Below, piece by piece: positions 7,411 through 15,710 of a stretch of DNA of 64,000 bases (positions within the stretch are counted from its first letter, which is position 1; each line of letters opens with the position of its first letter). The stretch covers positions 62,001-126,000 of the forward strand of contig JALNZD010000003.1 of the NCBI GenBank assembly GCA_023229505.1, in the 5' to 3' direction. This DNA comes from Bacteroidales bacterium. GTDB lineage: Bacteria; Bacteroidota; Bacteroidia; Bacteroidales; JAGOPY01. Both the position numbers and the translations under genes were made by a program. Below the pieces are notes generated by a model. It had not been told where the DNA came from. It ran no database searches and saw only the letters and a list, made by a program, of their open reading frames with translations.

Positions 7411-10400
7411 TTACAGCTTAGATAGTTTTTGAACATAAATACGCTTACCATCAGAAATTTTTATCAAGTACAAACCGCATTTTATGTTTGAAATATCAAT
7501 AATATTTTGTACGCAGTGTATTTCTTTTGATAATAGTAATTTCCCAACCATGTCATAAATTTCAACTTTCGATGAAGGGAGTTTACTGCTAATTGTGAGT
7601 AAATTAAAAGCAGGATTTGGGAAAATAGAAAATGTTTGATCATTTAAATTCTCTATTCCTTCAGGTTTTTCCCAATCGACCTGGTAATTAATTGTCTTAA
7701 CGACATCAGTAATTTCTGTTGAAAGCAAAGGACCTGTCGTAACCCAGGGTCTATATTGTAAGTAAATAGTATAATTTCTTAAGCCCGTATCTATACTTGA
7801 TAAAGGAATACTTATAGTATCAATAATATTTGTACCACCTATAATATTTTTTGTAAAAACTACCGATGTATCAACCTTAATTTGAAAAAAACCATTTTTA
7901 GAAAAGACCACACTAGGAAGTAATTTCAAAGTAAAAGGTGTATTAATATTAGCAGTTGGAAGGATTGAAGGAAAGGATTGAACTGAAGTCAAAGTAGATA
8001 TTGCTTTAGTACTATCTATAATGAAATCATTATCAGAATATTCAATATTGGAATTTAAAGAAACAATATCATTGTTCTTAATCAATTTCAGTTCGCTATG
8101 AAAACATGTCGCAGTGTCAATCATATGAAATGTAAACATGTTGCCATTGATTGGATAAGAAAATTCATTATCTACCAAATCAAAATCAATAATGGTTGTT
8201 CCTTGTAGATCTTTATTACCAGAATGGTCAACTTCATAAATATCATTAGTTACTTGAGGTGGCGTGGCTTGAATTGTCATGTCACCCTGGTTTTTAAGTT
8301 TATATGAATTGTACTTAAATCCAATTAATGAGTTCAAATTAACAACTGGTTGATTATTATAATTCCAAACAGTTACACCTAAAATATTATCAGCATTTGA
8401 TTTACAAATAGGAAACTGATTCGCATCATTCTCAAAATAGTAATTGCAATCAATAGTGCCACTTGCATAATTTAATCGATGTTGTAAAATATCCATCCAT
8501 AAGACATCATTTTCTGACATGTGACTTTCAATAGTAATTACATTATCAAATAATAGAGGAAAAAGCGTAAGAGCATATAAGGTTCCAACACCTGCAGCTG
8601 CTATACATACCTGACCACCTGTAACTACACAATATGGTAATATATATATGAGACTTGCCGCTACTGGTTCTAAGGCAGTATTTAAAATACCAATGACCGT
8701 TTTTAGTGAAACTCCATCTCGAGATAGCAAAATTGTATTTACTGCCTCACCCGCATAATGACCGAGCAAAAGCTCTCCTGCATTAAACAAAAGGTTTGAA
8801 AGATCTAAATGTAATTCAGGAGGTATAGGCATAAATGAAGTTGTCGGGGGCTTGGAGGTTGTGAATAGCGATTTGGTATAAGGGTCATATCTAATATTGA
8901 AGTGTGAATTAGGTATTTCACAAGAATTATTTGGAATCACATCAAATTTATAGACAAGCATGTTTTTCTCAGTCAGCGAATTTTGAATATCCATATTTTT
9001 AGATTGAATAATAAGTTCCAGTGAATTACTTGTGAGGACTACACAGCTATAATTATTCAAGTTAATCGACCCGCTGTTAATTCCATTTACGTCACAAACC
9101 TGATAATTAATATTTTGAGTATCTAAAATATTTTCAAATGGAAGATAATACCCTGGATTATTAGGATCAGGAACAATATCTGTAACAATCAGAATAGGTA
9201 AATAATAAGGAATGTAAGTACAACTTTCAGTTTTTGTATTGTTTACTGTGAGTGTTACTGTACTAGATGAACAAGACGTCCAACCGACAATACTTTTATA
9301 ATTTACTGTGTGGGAGCCAACCGATAAATTGCAAAGAATGATACCACTATTTTGCCAAGGACCACCATCAATGTTCCATTGAGCTCCAGCACTCAATGCA
9401 GCAGCAGGACCTATAACAACATTTATACAACAGCTTGATGAATTTTGTACATAAGGAGGAGCGGGACATAAACATGTAGTATTGTTAGAAGTTATATTAA
9501 CCGTTGAGGGTGCTGGGGCTGTCCATCCAGATACCGTTTTGTAATAAACCGTATGAGAACCGACAGTTAGATCAGAAACGGTTTGCAGGTCATTATTCCA
9601 TGGACCATAATCGACGTTCCACTCTGCACCCGCAGCAACAGCCCCATCAGGGTTTAAATCTACTGTGAGTGAACCTGTTTGTGAACTTTGCGTATAAGGT
9701 GGAGCAGGACAAAGACAAACTGTGTTATAGGCTACAATGGTTACAGTTGATGGAGGAGGAGCACTCCAACCGGTAATTGCTTTAAAATATACCATATGGG
9801 TACCCGCTGAAAGACCTGATAAGATTTCAAGATCGTTCATCCATGAACCATTATCGACATTCCACTGTGCACCCGCTGCTACCGCACCATCAGGGTTAAG
9901 ATCAACCTGTAAGGAACCAGTTTGAGCATTTTGCGTATATGGTGGGGCTGGACATAAACAATATATATTGTTTGCCGTGATATTGACTGAAGAGGGCAGT
10001 GGAGCTGTCCAACCAGTAATACCTTTAAAATAAACTGTATGGGAACCAACCATAAGGCCAGATAAAGTTTCAAGATCATTCTTCCATGGACCATTATCGA
10101 CATTCCATTGGGCTCCTGCGGCGACTGCGGCATCAGGATTTAAATCAACTTGTAAAGAACCTGTCTGAGGATTTTGTACGTAAGGTGGAGCCGGACATAA
10201 ACAGGTCGTATTATTAGCTGTAATATTAACTGTTGAAGGTGGTGAGGGAGCGGTCCATCCAGAAATATCCTTATAATAGACAGTATGTGAACCGATTACG
10301 AGACCCGACACAGTTTCAAGATCATTCTTCCAGGGACCATTATCTACATTCCACTGTGCTCCTGCAGCAACGGCAGCATCAGGATTTAAATCTACCTGTA

Positions 10401-11802
10401 AGGAACCTGTCTGCGAATTTTGTGTATAAGGTGGAGCCGGACATAAACATGTAACGTTGTTAGCAGTAATGTTTACTGACGATGGTGAAGGGGCACTCCA
10501 ACCAGAAATTGCTTTATAATAAACTGTATGAGAACCAACAGATAATCCTGAAACAATTTCAAGATCATTCTTCCAGGGTCCATTATCAACATTCCATTGG
10601 GCTCCTGCGGCAACAGCTGCATCAGGGTTTAAATCTACCTGGAGTGAGCCTGTTTGAGAGCCTTGAGTATAAGGTGGGGCAGGACATAAGCAATATGTAT
10701 TGTTAGCTGTGATGTTGACTGTTGATGGAGATGGAGCTGTCCAACCAGAAATTGATTTATAATAAACAGTATGAGATCCGGCAGACAAGTTAAAAACAGT
10801 TTCAAGGTCATTTTTCCATGAACCATTATCAACATTCCATTGCGCACCTGCAGCAACCGCAGCATCAGGGTTTAAATCTACCTGAAGAGATCCTGTTTGT
10901 GAACTTTGTGTATAAGGTGGAGCAGGACATAAACATGTTGTATTATTTGCAGTAATATTGACTAACGAGGGTGAGGGTGCAGCCCATCCTGTAATAGCTT
11001 TAAAATATACTGTATGATTGCCGAGAGAAAGACCCGAAACAATTTCAAGGTCATTCTTCCATGGACCATTATCGACATTCCATTGAGCTCCTGCAGCGAC
11101 TGCGGCATCAGGGTTTAAATCAACTTGCAAAGACCCAGTTTGAGGAATTTGTACATATGGAGGCGCTGGACATAAGCAAGTTGTATTCCCACCTGTTATA
11201 TTTACTGTTGATGGCGGAGGTGCTGTCCAACCAGAGATTGTCTTATAATAAACCGTATGGGAACCTACAGATAAACCAGTAACAATTTCAAGATCATTTT
11301 TCCAGGGCCCATTGTCAACGTTCCATTGTGCACCTGCAGCAACTGCTGCATCAGGGTTTAAGTCAACTTGTAAAGAGCCAGTATTTGCTGTAATGATTAT
11401 AGTTTTTGCTTCAGACGTAAGACATGAACATCCATATGTTGCGTATCCACATGATGACGCTGAAGATTGAACATAAGCCCAAATTTTATATGTACCGGGA
11501 GTCGCAGAGTTTGAGATGAATATATTTGTAGAGAAATTACCTGCCATAGATGCACATGCTGTATTATAACCAATCTGACCAGAAGTACTACAGGCATTAG
11601 GAGCAACATAGACATCAACTTGCTGTATTTTACTCGTACCAGTATTATTGTAGATGTTTACTGTCCCAGATATTGAAATAGTACTTCCAGCAGTGGCACT
11701 TGCTGGCCATGAAGAAATAGTGACACATTGTGCAAAAGCTGTGATGCTAAAAACAATTTGGATAATTATTCCAGTCAAGGTTAAAGTGAAATGTTTTTTC
11801 AT
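7411..11802 (-). CDS. T9SS-secreted protein with nine about 81-residue beta repeats
   Basis: The protein has 1463 residues and starts at an ATG eight bases after a strong GGAGGT site. A signal peptide ends at FAQ (about 25). Residues 26-140 are a beta domain. Residues 141-790 are eight near-identical units, each beginning TGSLQVDLNPD, with AAGAQWNVDNG, GSHTVYYK and SGWTAPSPSTVNI, and ending CLCPAPPY. A ninth, diverged unit follows to about 867. Residues 868-1385 are a unique region. The last 75 residues are a type A T9SS sorting domain starting at FSIFPNPAFN and ending in basic residues. It should be exported across the outer membrane and anchored or released. A role as a surface adhesin or stalk is inference. 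Confidence 0.85.
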   Translation of the reverse strand: MKKHFTLTLTGIIIQIVFSITAFAQCVTISSWPASATAGSTISISGTVNIYNNTGTSKIQQVDVYVAPNACSTSGQIGYNTACASMAGNFSTNIFISNSATPGTYKIWAYVQSSASSCGYATYGCSCLTSEAKTIIITANTGSLQVDLNPDAAVAAGAQWNVDNGPWKNDLEIVTGLSVGSHTVYYKTISGWTAPPPSTVNITGGNTTCLCPAPPYVQIPQTGSLQVDLNPDAAVAAGAQWNVDNGPWKNDLEIVSGLSLGNHTVYFKAITGWAAPSPSLVNITANNTTCLCPAPPYTQSSQTGSLQVDLNPDAAVAAGAQWNVDNGSWKNDLETVFNLSAGSHTVYYKSISGWTAPSPSTVNITANNTYCLCPAPPYTQGSQTGSLQVDLNPDAAVAAGAQWNVDNGPWKNDLEIVSGLSVGSHTVYYKAISGWSAPSPSSVNITANNVTCLCPAPPYTQNSQTGSLQVDLNPDAAVAAGAQWNVDNGPWKNDLETVSGLVIGSHTVYYKDISGWTAPSPPSTVNITANNTTCLCPAPPYVQNPQTGSLQVDLNPDAAVAAGAQWNVDNGPWKNDLETLSGLMVGSHTVYFKGITGWTAPLPSSVNITANNIYCLCPAPPYTQNAQTGSLQVDLNPDGAVAAGAQWNVDNGSWMNDLEILSGLSAGTHMVYFKAITGWSAPPPSTVTIVAYNTVCLCPAPPYTQSSQTGSLTVDLNPDGAVAAGAEWNVDYGPWNNDLQTVSDLTVGSHTVYYKTVSGWTAPAPSTVNITSNNTTCLCPAPPYVQNSSSCCINVVIGPAAALSAGAQWNIDGGPWQNSGIILCNLSVGSHTVNYKSIVGWTSCSSSTVTLTVNNTKTESCTYIPYYLPILIVTDIVPDPNNPGYYLPFENILDTQNINYQVCDVNGINSGSINLNNYSCVVLTSNSLELIIQSKNMDIQNSLTEKNMLVYKFDVIPNNSCEIPNSHFNIRYDPYTKSLFTTSKPPTTSFMPIPPELHLDLSNLLFNAGELLLGHYAGEAVNTILLSRDGVSLKTVIGILNTALEPVAASLIYILPYCVVTGGQVCIAAAGVGTLYALTLFPLLFDNVITIESHMSENDVLWMDILQHRLNYASGTIDCNYYFENDANQFPICKSNADNILGVTVWNYNNQPVVNLNSLIGFKYNSYKLKNQGDMTIQATPPQVTNDIYEVDHSGNKDLQGTTIIDFDLVDNEFSYPINGNMFTFHMIDTATCFHSELKLIKNNDIVSLNSNIEYSDNDFIIDSTKAISTLTSVQSFPSILPTANINTPFTLKLLPSVVFSKNGFFQIKVDTSVVFTKNIIGGTNIIDTISIPLSSIDTGLRNYTIYLQYRPWVTTGPLLSTEITDVVKTINYQVDWEKPEGIENLNDQTFSIFPNPAFNLLTISSKLPSSKVEIYDMVGKLLLSKEIHCVQNIIDISNIKCGLYLIKISDGKRIYVQKLSKL
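9200..11382 (-). repeat. Nine tandem 243-base coding repeats
   Basis: Eight successive units of 243 bases (two have one extra codon) and one diverged unit encode the beta repeats of the T9SS protein. The encoded residues are nearly invariant, yet the copies differ at many synonymous positions, for example in the codons of GSLQVDLNPDAA. Confidence 0.85.
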
Positions 11803-11870
11803 GATATACCTCCAGATAAAAAAATCCTTGTATTAACTGTCATAATAAATGAATAACAGCCAAACGAAAT

Positions 11871-14510
11871 TTAATTATTTAAAATAATAATTCTATAAAC
11901 TTTTGTAGACAATCCAAATGAAATCTTTAACAGATAAACACCTGGTTTTAATTTTGACTCAATTATGTTCGCTTCATAAATACCTGGGTCAAATGAATTA
12001 TTACAAAACACTTTATAAAGTCGGCCAAATACATCGAATAAACCAATGTATAAATGTTCTGTGCTTGAAATTTCAACCTTGACTTTGAAATTACCATTAG
12101 AAGGATTTGGATATACAGTAATAGGAATTTCATTTAATGGAGGAAACCCTGTTGCATCATTCGTTGTAAATGAAAATGTAGCGGAAAAGGTATATCCAAT
12201 ATTATTATAAGATCTTACTTTCCAAAAATATGTTTGAAAAGGAACTAGTATCCCGGATTGAATGAAATATTGTGGTGAGACAAGTCCAAAAGTATCAACA
12301 ATTAGATGAATAAAGTTTGAATCATCGGATAGAAGAAAATGATAATAGGTTGCACCAAGTGAGTTCTCCCATAAAAAGTTAAATGACAATGGTATACTTG
12401 TTGATTGATCAGGTGGATAAAGCAGATTAAATGGTTCAGGGGGTAAAGTATATTCAAAATTAGCTACTAGAGACCGATTACTAGTAACTGTAAACGAATA
12501 ACTTGTAGAAATACTTACAATAGTTCCATTTTCGGTCCAATTTACAAATTGCCAATTAGGGTTTGATGTTGCAACCACTGTCGCAGTATACCCATATATA
12601 TAGGTACCACCACCAGAAGTCGAACCCCCGGGTGCAGGATAAGAAGAAGTTTGAATAAGAAAAGTACCTGTTTGCGTAAAATTTGCATCCAGGTAACGAT
12701 TAGAAGTAACGGGAAATGAATAAGTCGGATAAGTACTCACAACAATACCATTTTCAGTCCAATTGACAAAATCCCAACCTGTATTCGGTGTAGCAACGAC
12801 AGTATCGATCTGACCATAATAATAAGTACCACCCCCAGATGTTGAACCACCGGAATCTGGAACTGGAGTTGTTGTAATTTGATAAGGGATTTGAGAAAAA
12901 TTAGCTACTAGCGTTCGATTAGAAGTAACTATAAATGTATAAGATAAGCTATCGCTTACAATATTGCCATTTTCTTTCCAATTATCAAAATTCCAACCTG
13001 TATTTGAAGTCGCTATAACAGTTGCCGTCTGACCATAAGTATATGTTCCACCGCCAGATGTCGCGCCACCTGATGTTGGATTTGAACTAGTTGTGATTTG
13101 AAAAGTCTGTTGTGAAAAATTAGCTTCAAGCGTTCGATTAGAAGTAACAGTAAATGAATATGAAGAGTCTGTGCTTACTACATTACCATTTTCTTTCCAA
13201 TTATCAAAATTCCAACCTGTATTTGAAGTCGCTATAACAGTTGCCGTCTGACCATAAGTATATGTTCCACCGCCAGATGTCGTGCCACCTGATGTTGGAT
13301 TTGAACTAGTTGTGATTTGAAAAGTCTGTTGTGAAAAATTAGCTTCAAGCGTTCGATTAGAAGTAACTATAAATGTATAAGATGAGCTATCGCTTACAAT
13401 ATTGCCATTTTCTTTCCAATTATCAAAACTCCAACCAATATATGGAGTTGCAATCACAGTAGCTGATTGCCCAGCAAGATAAGTACCTCCTCCTGTTGTT
13501 GTGCCACCTGAGGTGGGATTGGATGAGGTAGTGATTAGATATTGTTGAATTGTTGTAAAATTCCATATTGCTGACCATGGGCTGGTATCGATGGAATTTG
13601 TGGCATTTACCCTCCAATAGTATAAAGCTCCATAAGATAATATTCCACCAGGAATAGTATAAGAAGATGTTGTTAAATTACTTACATCCACAATAGTAGA
13701 AGAAAAGGAACTGCTGACTGAGACTTGAACTCGGTAACTAGAAGCAGTACTTACATCATTCCAATCAAGAGTAGGGGTTACTGAAATACCTGTCGAGTTA
13801 TTTGGAGGAGAAATGAGGGTCGGTGCTACAGGAGGATTAGTAGGTGCAATATTTAGAGATATATTTGGTCGATAATAAGAGTTGTGCGTATAACCCTGAG
13901 AATTAGTCAAATCACAACCAGCGCCATTATCGATATACTTATGATAAACCATTAAATCACTTGTAATAGATCCCTTAACAGTATTTGAAGTTCCCCAGTA
14001 CCCATTTGGATTATCAAAACATATCTCTACTAGTAGGTTATTTGTTCCATTCCAATTAAATGGAGTAGTCAGAGTTATATATTGCCATCCAGTTCCTGGT
14101 ACCGTATAAGTTTGGGCATATACCGTTGTCCAGCCTGTCATTACTAAACTTGTTAGGTTTGTTAAAGTCGTATGTTGCATCTTAATTTGGAAACCATTCA
14201 TAGTCGGCCAGTTTGATGACCTATAATGAACATTTAGCCCTACAATGGTGATATTTCCAGGAAATCCACCTGCATTGTTTATTTCACTTGCAGTATATAA
14301 AATATCACATTTTGAATCTGTATACATAGTAAAATAAGGCCAATCAACTATCTCAGTGCCTGTTCCAACAATTATTTCATTTAAAGGATTCTGTGGATTT
14401 TGCAAATAATTATTTATTCTGCTATCTGCTGAAGAAATATTCATTTCATCTTGAGAAAAAGAAATGAACCCTATTATAATTGAAAAAATAACTAATCCTA
14501 ATTTTTTCAT
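11871..14510 (-). CDS. T9SS-secreted protein with Fn3 and five InlB-type repeats
   Basis: The protein has 879 residues from the ATG at 14510, which follows a GGGGGAT site at good spacing and begins a signal peptide (MKKLGLVIFSIIIGF...SFSQ). Residues 25-250 form a beta-sandwich domain. An Fn3-like domain follows (PTLISPPNNSTGIS to IWNFTT). Then come five repeats of about 73 residues with the pattern ITTSSNPTSGGTTSGGGTY, ATVIAT, NWKENG and VTSNRTLEANF, which resemble InlB-type B-repeats (Listeria-Bacteroides repeats). A second Fn3-like unit and a T9SS sorting domain starting at ITVYPNPSNG close the protein. It lies 68 bases upstream of the nine-repeat protein in the same orientation, so the two may be co-transcribed. 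Confidence 0.85.
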   Translation of the reverse strand: MKKLGLVIFSIIIGFISFSQDEMNISSADSRINNYLQNPQNPLNEIIVGTGTEIVDWPYFTMYTDSKCDILYTASEINNAGGFPGNITIVGLNVHYRSSNWPTMNGFQIKMQHTTLTNLTSLVMTGWTTVYAQTYTVPGTGWQYITLTTPFNWNGTNNLLVEICFDNPNGYWGTSNTVKGSITSDLMVYHKYIDNGAGCDLTNSQGYTHNSYYRPNISLNIAPTNPPVAPTLISPPNNSTGISVTPTLDWNDVSTASSYRVQVSVSSSFSSTIVDVSNLTTSSYTIPGGILSYGALYYWRVNATNSIDTSPWSAIWNFTTIQQYLITTSSNPTSGGTTTGGGTYLAGQSATVIATPYIGWSFDNWKENGNIVSDSSSYTFIVTSNRTLEANFSQQTFQITTSSNPTSGGTTSGGGTYTYGQTATVIATSNTGWNFDNWKENGNVVSTDSSYSFTVTSNRTLEANFSQQTFQITTSSNPTSGGATSGGGTYTYGQTATVIATSNTGWNFDNWKENGNIVSDSLSYTFIVTSNRTLVANFSQIPYQITTTPVPDSGGSTSGGGTYYYGQIDTVVATPNTGWDFVNWTENGIVVSTYPTYSFPVTSNRYLDANFTQTGTFLIQTSSYPAPGGSTSGGGTYIYGYTATVVATSNPNWQFVNWTENGTIVSISTSYSFTVTSNRSLVANFEYTLPPEPFNLLYPPDQSTSIPLSFNFLWENSLGATYYHFLLSDDSNFIHLIVDTFGLVSPQYFIQSGILVPFQTYFWKVRSYNNIGYTFSATFSFTTNDATGFPPLNEIPITVYPNPSNGNFKVKVEISSTEHLYIGLFDVFGRLYKVFCNNSFDPGIYEANIIESKLKPGVYLLKISFGLSTKVYRIIILNN
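12967..13367. repeat. Near-identical 182-base direct repeat within the InlB repeats
   Basis: Bases 12967-13148 and 13186-13367 differ at a single position that I can find and are offset by 219 bases (73 codons). This marks a recent duplication or gene conversion between two InlB repeats. The other repeats in the gene are more diverged. Confidence 0.85.
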
Positions 14511-14596
14511 ATTCATATCCCCCATGTTGAATTTGAAAACTACGAAAGAACCTGTAAAGATAGGAAAAAAAGCCTTTAAAAGCAAATTGCCCTTTA

Positions 14597-14794
14597 CTAC
14601 TTCATTGAGTAGTAGTAAGTGTCATTGTCAGTGCACACAGTGCCATCCTTGAATGTGTAAACTGTTCTGAAATCAATTCTCTTTTTGTTTTCAAGTTCTT
14701 CAATAAAGACCTTTCCTGTGTCTTTCAGTGTCTTCTGAAGTCTCTGAACTAAAATGACCAATTCCGGACTGTCTTGAATTTCAATAGTCGTCAT
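14597..14794 (-). CDS. Small hypothetical protein
   Basis: An open frame of 65 residues runs from the ATG at 14794. It is hydrophilic, with a helical N-terminal half (SPELVILVQRLQKTLKDTG) and a short beta-like C-terminus (RTVYTFKDGTVCTDNDTYYY). I do not recognise a family. It lies between an attC-like stem at 14876 and the T9SS genes, and its last codons overlap a small hairpin (ACTACT/AGTAGT). Its size and position fit a gene-cassette ORF, but no integrase is present to support that. A TTG six codons upstream is an alternative start. Confidence 0.4.
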   Translation of the reverse strand: MTTIEIQDSPELVILVQRLQKTLKDTGKVFIEELENKKRIDFRTVYTFKDGTVCTDNDTYYYSMK

Positions 14795-14875
14795 AGCTTT
14801 AAGTTTGGACAAAAAATAAAACAGATGAGTCTGGAAGCCTTGATTGCCAAAAGTTACAGAGCGTTGGAGGATTGA

Positions 14876-14952
14876 ACATAACGCTGACTTATCGGACGAA
14901 GCATAAGTTTTGGCTTGTGGGTAGGACTTTGTTCGATAAGACCACGTTATGT
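14876..14952. other. attC-like long imperfect palindrome
   Basis: Outer arms ACATAACG (14876-14883) and CGTTATGT (14945-14952) are perfect complements. A symmetric four-base mismatch follows on each side. Inner arms at 14888-14901 and 14927-14940 pair over 14 bases with two G-T wobbles, and the apical loop has 25 bases. The two-box arrangement with a G-TTATGT end resembles integron attC sites (R and L boxes, central spacer, terminal loop). It lacks clear extrahelical bases and no intI gene is visible. A structured RNA or another recombination site is possible. Confidence 0.4.
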
Positions 14953-15421
14953 GTCATTCCTGACAGGAGGGCTCACAATTTTTTTCTGTCCGGCAAAAAA
15001 GCATGTTTAATTTTAGCTGAAAAAAGCATCCCACTGGGCCGGTAACGGAGTCCCGTTAGCCAAAAGGACCGTAACGGGCTTGTGGAGGCGGGTATTTTAT
15101 ATTAAACGAACTTGGAATAATAGAAATGATTCATTACCAATTGATCTGAGGCACTTTAATATCCAGTCATTAAATTTCTTTTACAGTTTTGCCTGTTGAA
15201 AACTAATTTTGATAAAAAGTTTGATCCTTATTATCTTCTTGATAATCTTTGCTTTATAACGTAATTTTAAAGTGTTTTTTTTGCTGACCAGACCAAAAAT
15301 GTTATCAATAATTGTTGAAAAATATCACTTATTCGTAATAAAGCACTATAAATCAATAGTATAAAAATTTTCAACCCCCCGATGTTGAAAAGTTCATGTA
15401 TACAAATGCTTGATTCCCTTA

Positions 15422-15429
15422 TATCTTTG
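15422..15429 (+). promoter_or_regulatory. -7 element upstream of the tRNA
   Basis: TATCTTTG matches the Bacteroidota -7 consensus and lies about 70 bases before the tRNA. A hairpin (AAAAGGACTG/CAGTCCTTTT, 15451-15475) sits between them. No well-spaced -33 element is evident. Confidence 0.45.
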
Positions 15430-15450
15430 TAGTTGACGTTCTTTAATACA

Positions 15451-15475
15451 AAAAGGACTGTTTTTCAGTCCTTTT
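15451..15475. terminator. Hairpin between promoter and tRNA
   Basis: A perfect 10-base stem, AAAAGGACTG with CAGTCCTTTT, encloses a loop of five T. It can act as a terminator on either strand, or as a leader structure of the tRNA precursor. Confidence 0.45.
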
Positions 15476-15497
15476 AGATGCAAATATTTGAGGCGTC

Positions 15498-15569
15498 TGC
15501 TCGATAGTTTAAGTGGATAAAACGACGCGGGCTAAACGTCAGTTGAGGGTTCGAATCCCTCTCGAGCAA
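15498..15569 (+). tRNA. Atypical lone tRNA (possible GCT anticodon)
   Basis: The sequence folds as a cloverleaf. It has a perfect 7-base acceptor stem (TGCTCGA with TCGAGCA), a 4-base D stem (GTTT/AAAC) with GG in the loop, and a perfect T arm (GAGGG-TTCGAAT-CCCTC). The anticodon arm is unusual: only four pairs (GACG/CGTC) plus a C-A mismatch close a loop reading GGGCTAA. Base 33 would therefore be G instead of T, and the likely anticodon is GCT. The variable loop has four bases, unlike normal tRNA-Ser, and CCA is not encoded. It has its own promoter element and a strong terminator. It may be an atypical, decayed or mobile-element-associated tRNA. Confidence 0.6.
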
Positions 15570-15581
15570 CAGATCAAAATT

Positions 15582-15622
15582 AAGGCAGATTTACATGAAA
15601 ATTGCAAATCTGCCTTTTTTTT
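15582..15622 (+). terminator. Rho-independent terminator of the tRNA
   Basis: AAGGCAGATTT (15582-15592) pairs with AAATCTGCCTT (15606-15616) and is followed by a run of T. Confidence 0.85.
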
Positions 15623-15710
15623 GTTTTGAACAGTACCCGTAATGCTTATCAATCGTTAGTTATAGAGGACTTTTATTTTTTTTTGTTAATACGATTCATA
15701 CACATTTATT

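Noticed and set aside
9200..11382. CRISPR-like repeat array
   Set aside because: The repeats are in-frame 243-base coding units with no spacers; they encode beta repeats of a secreted protein.
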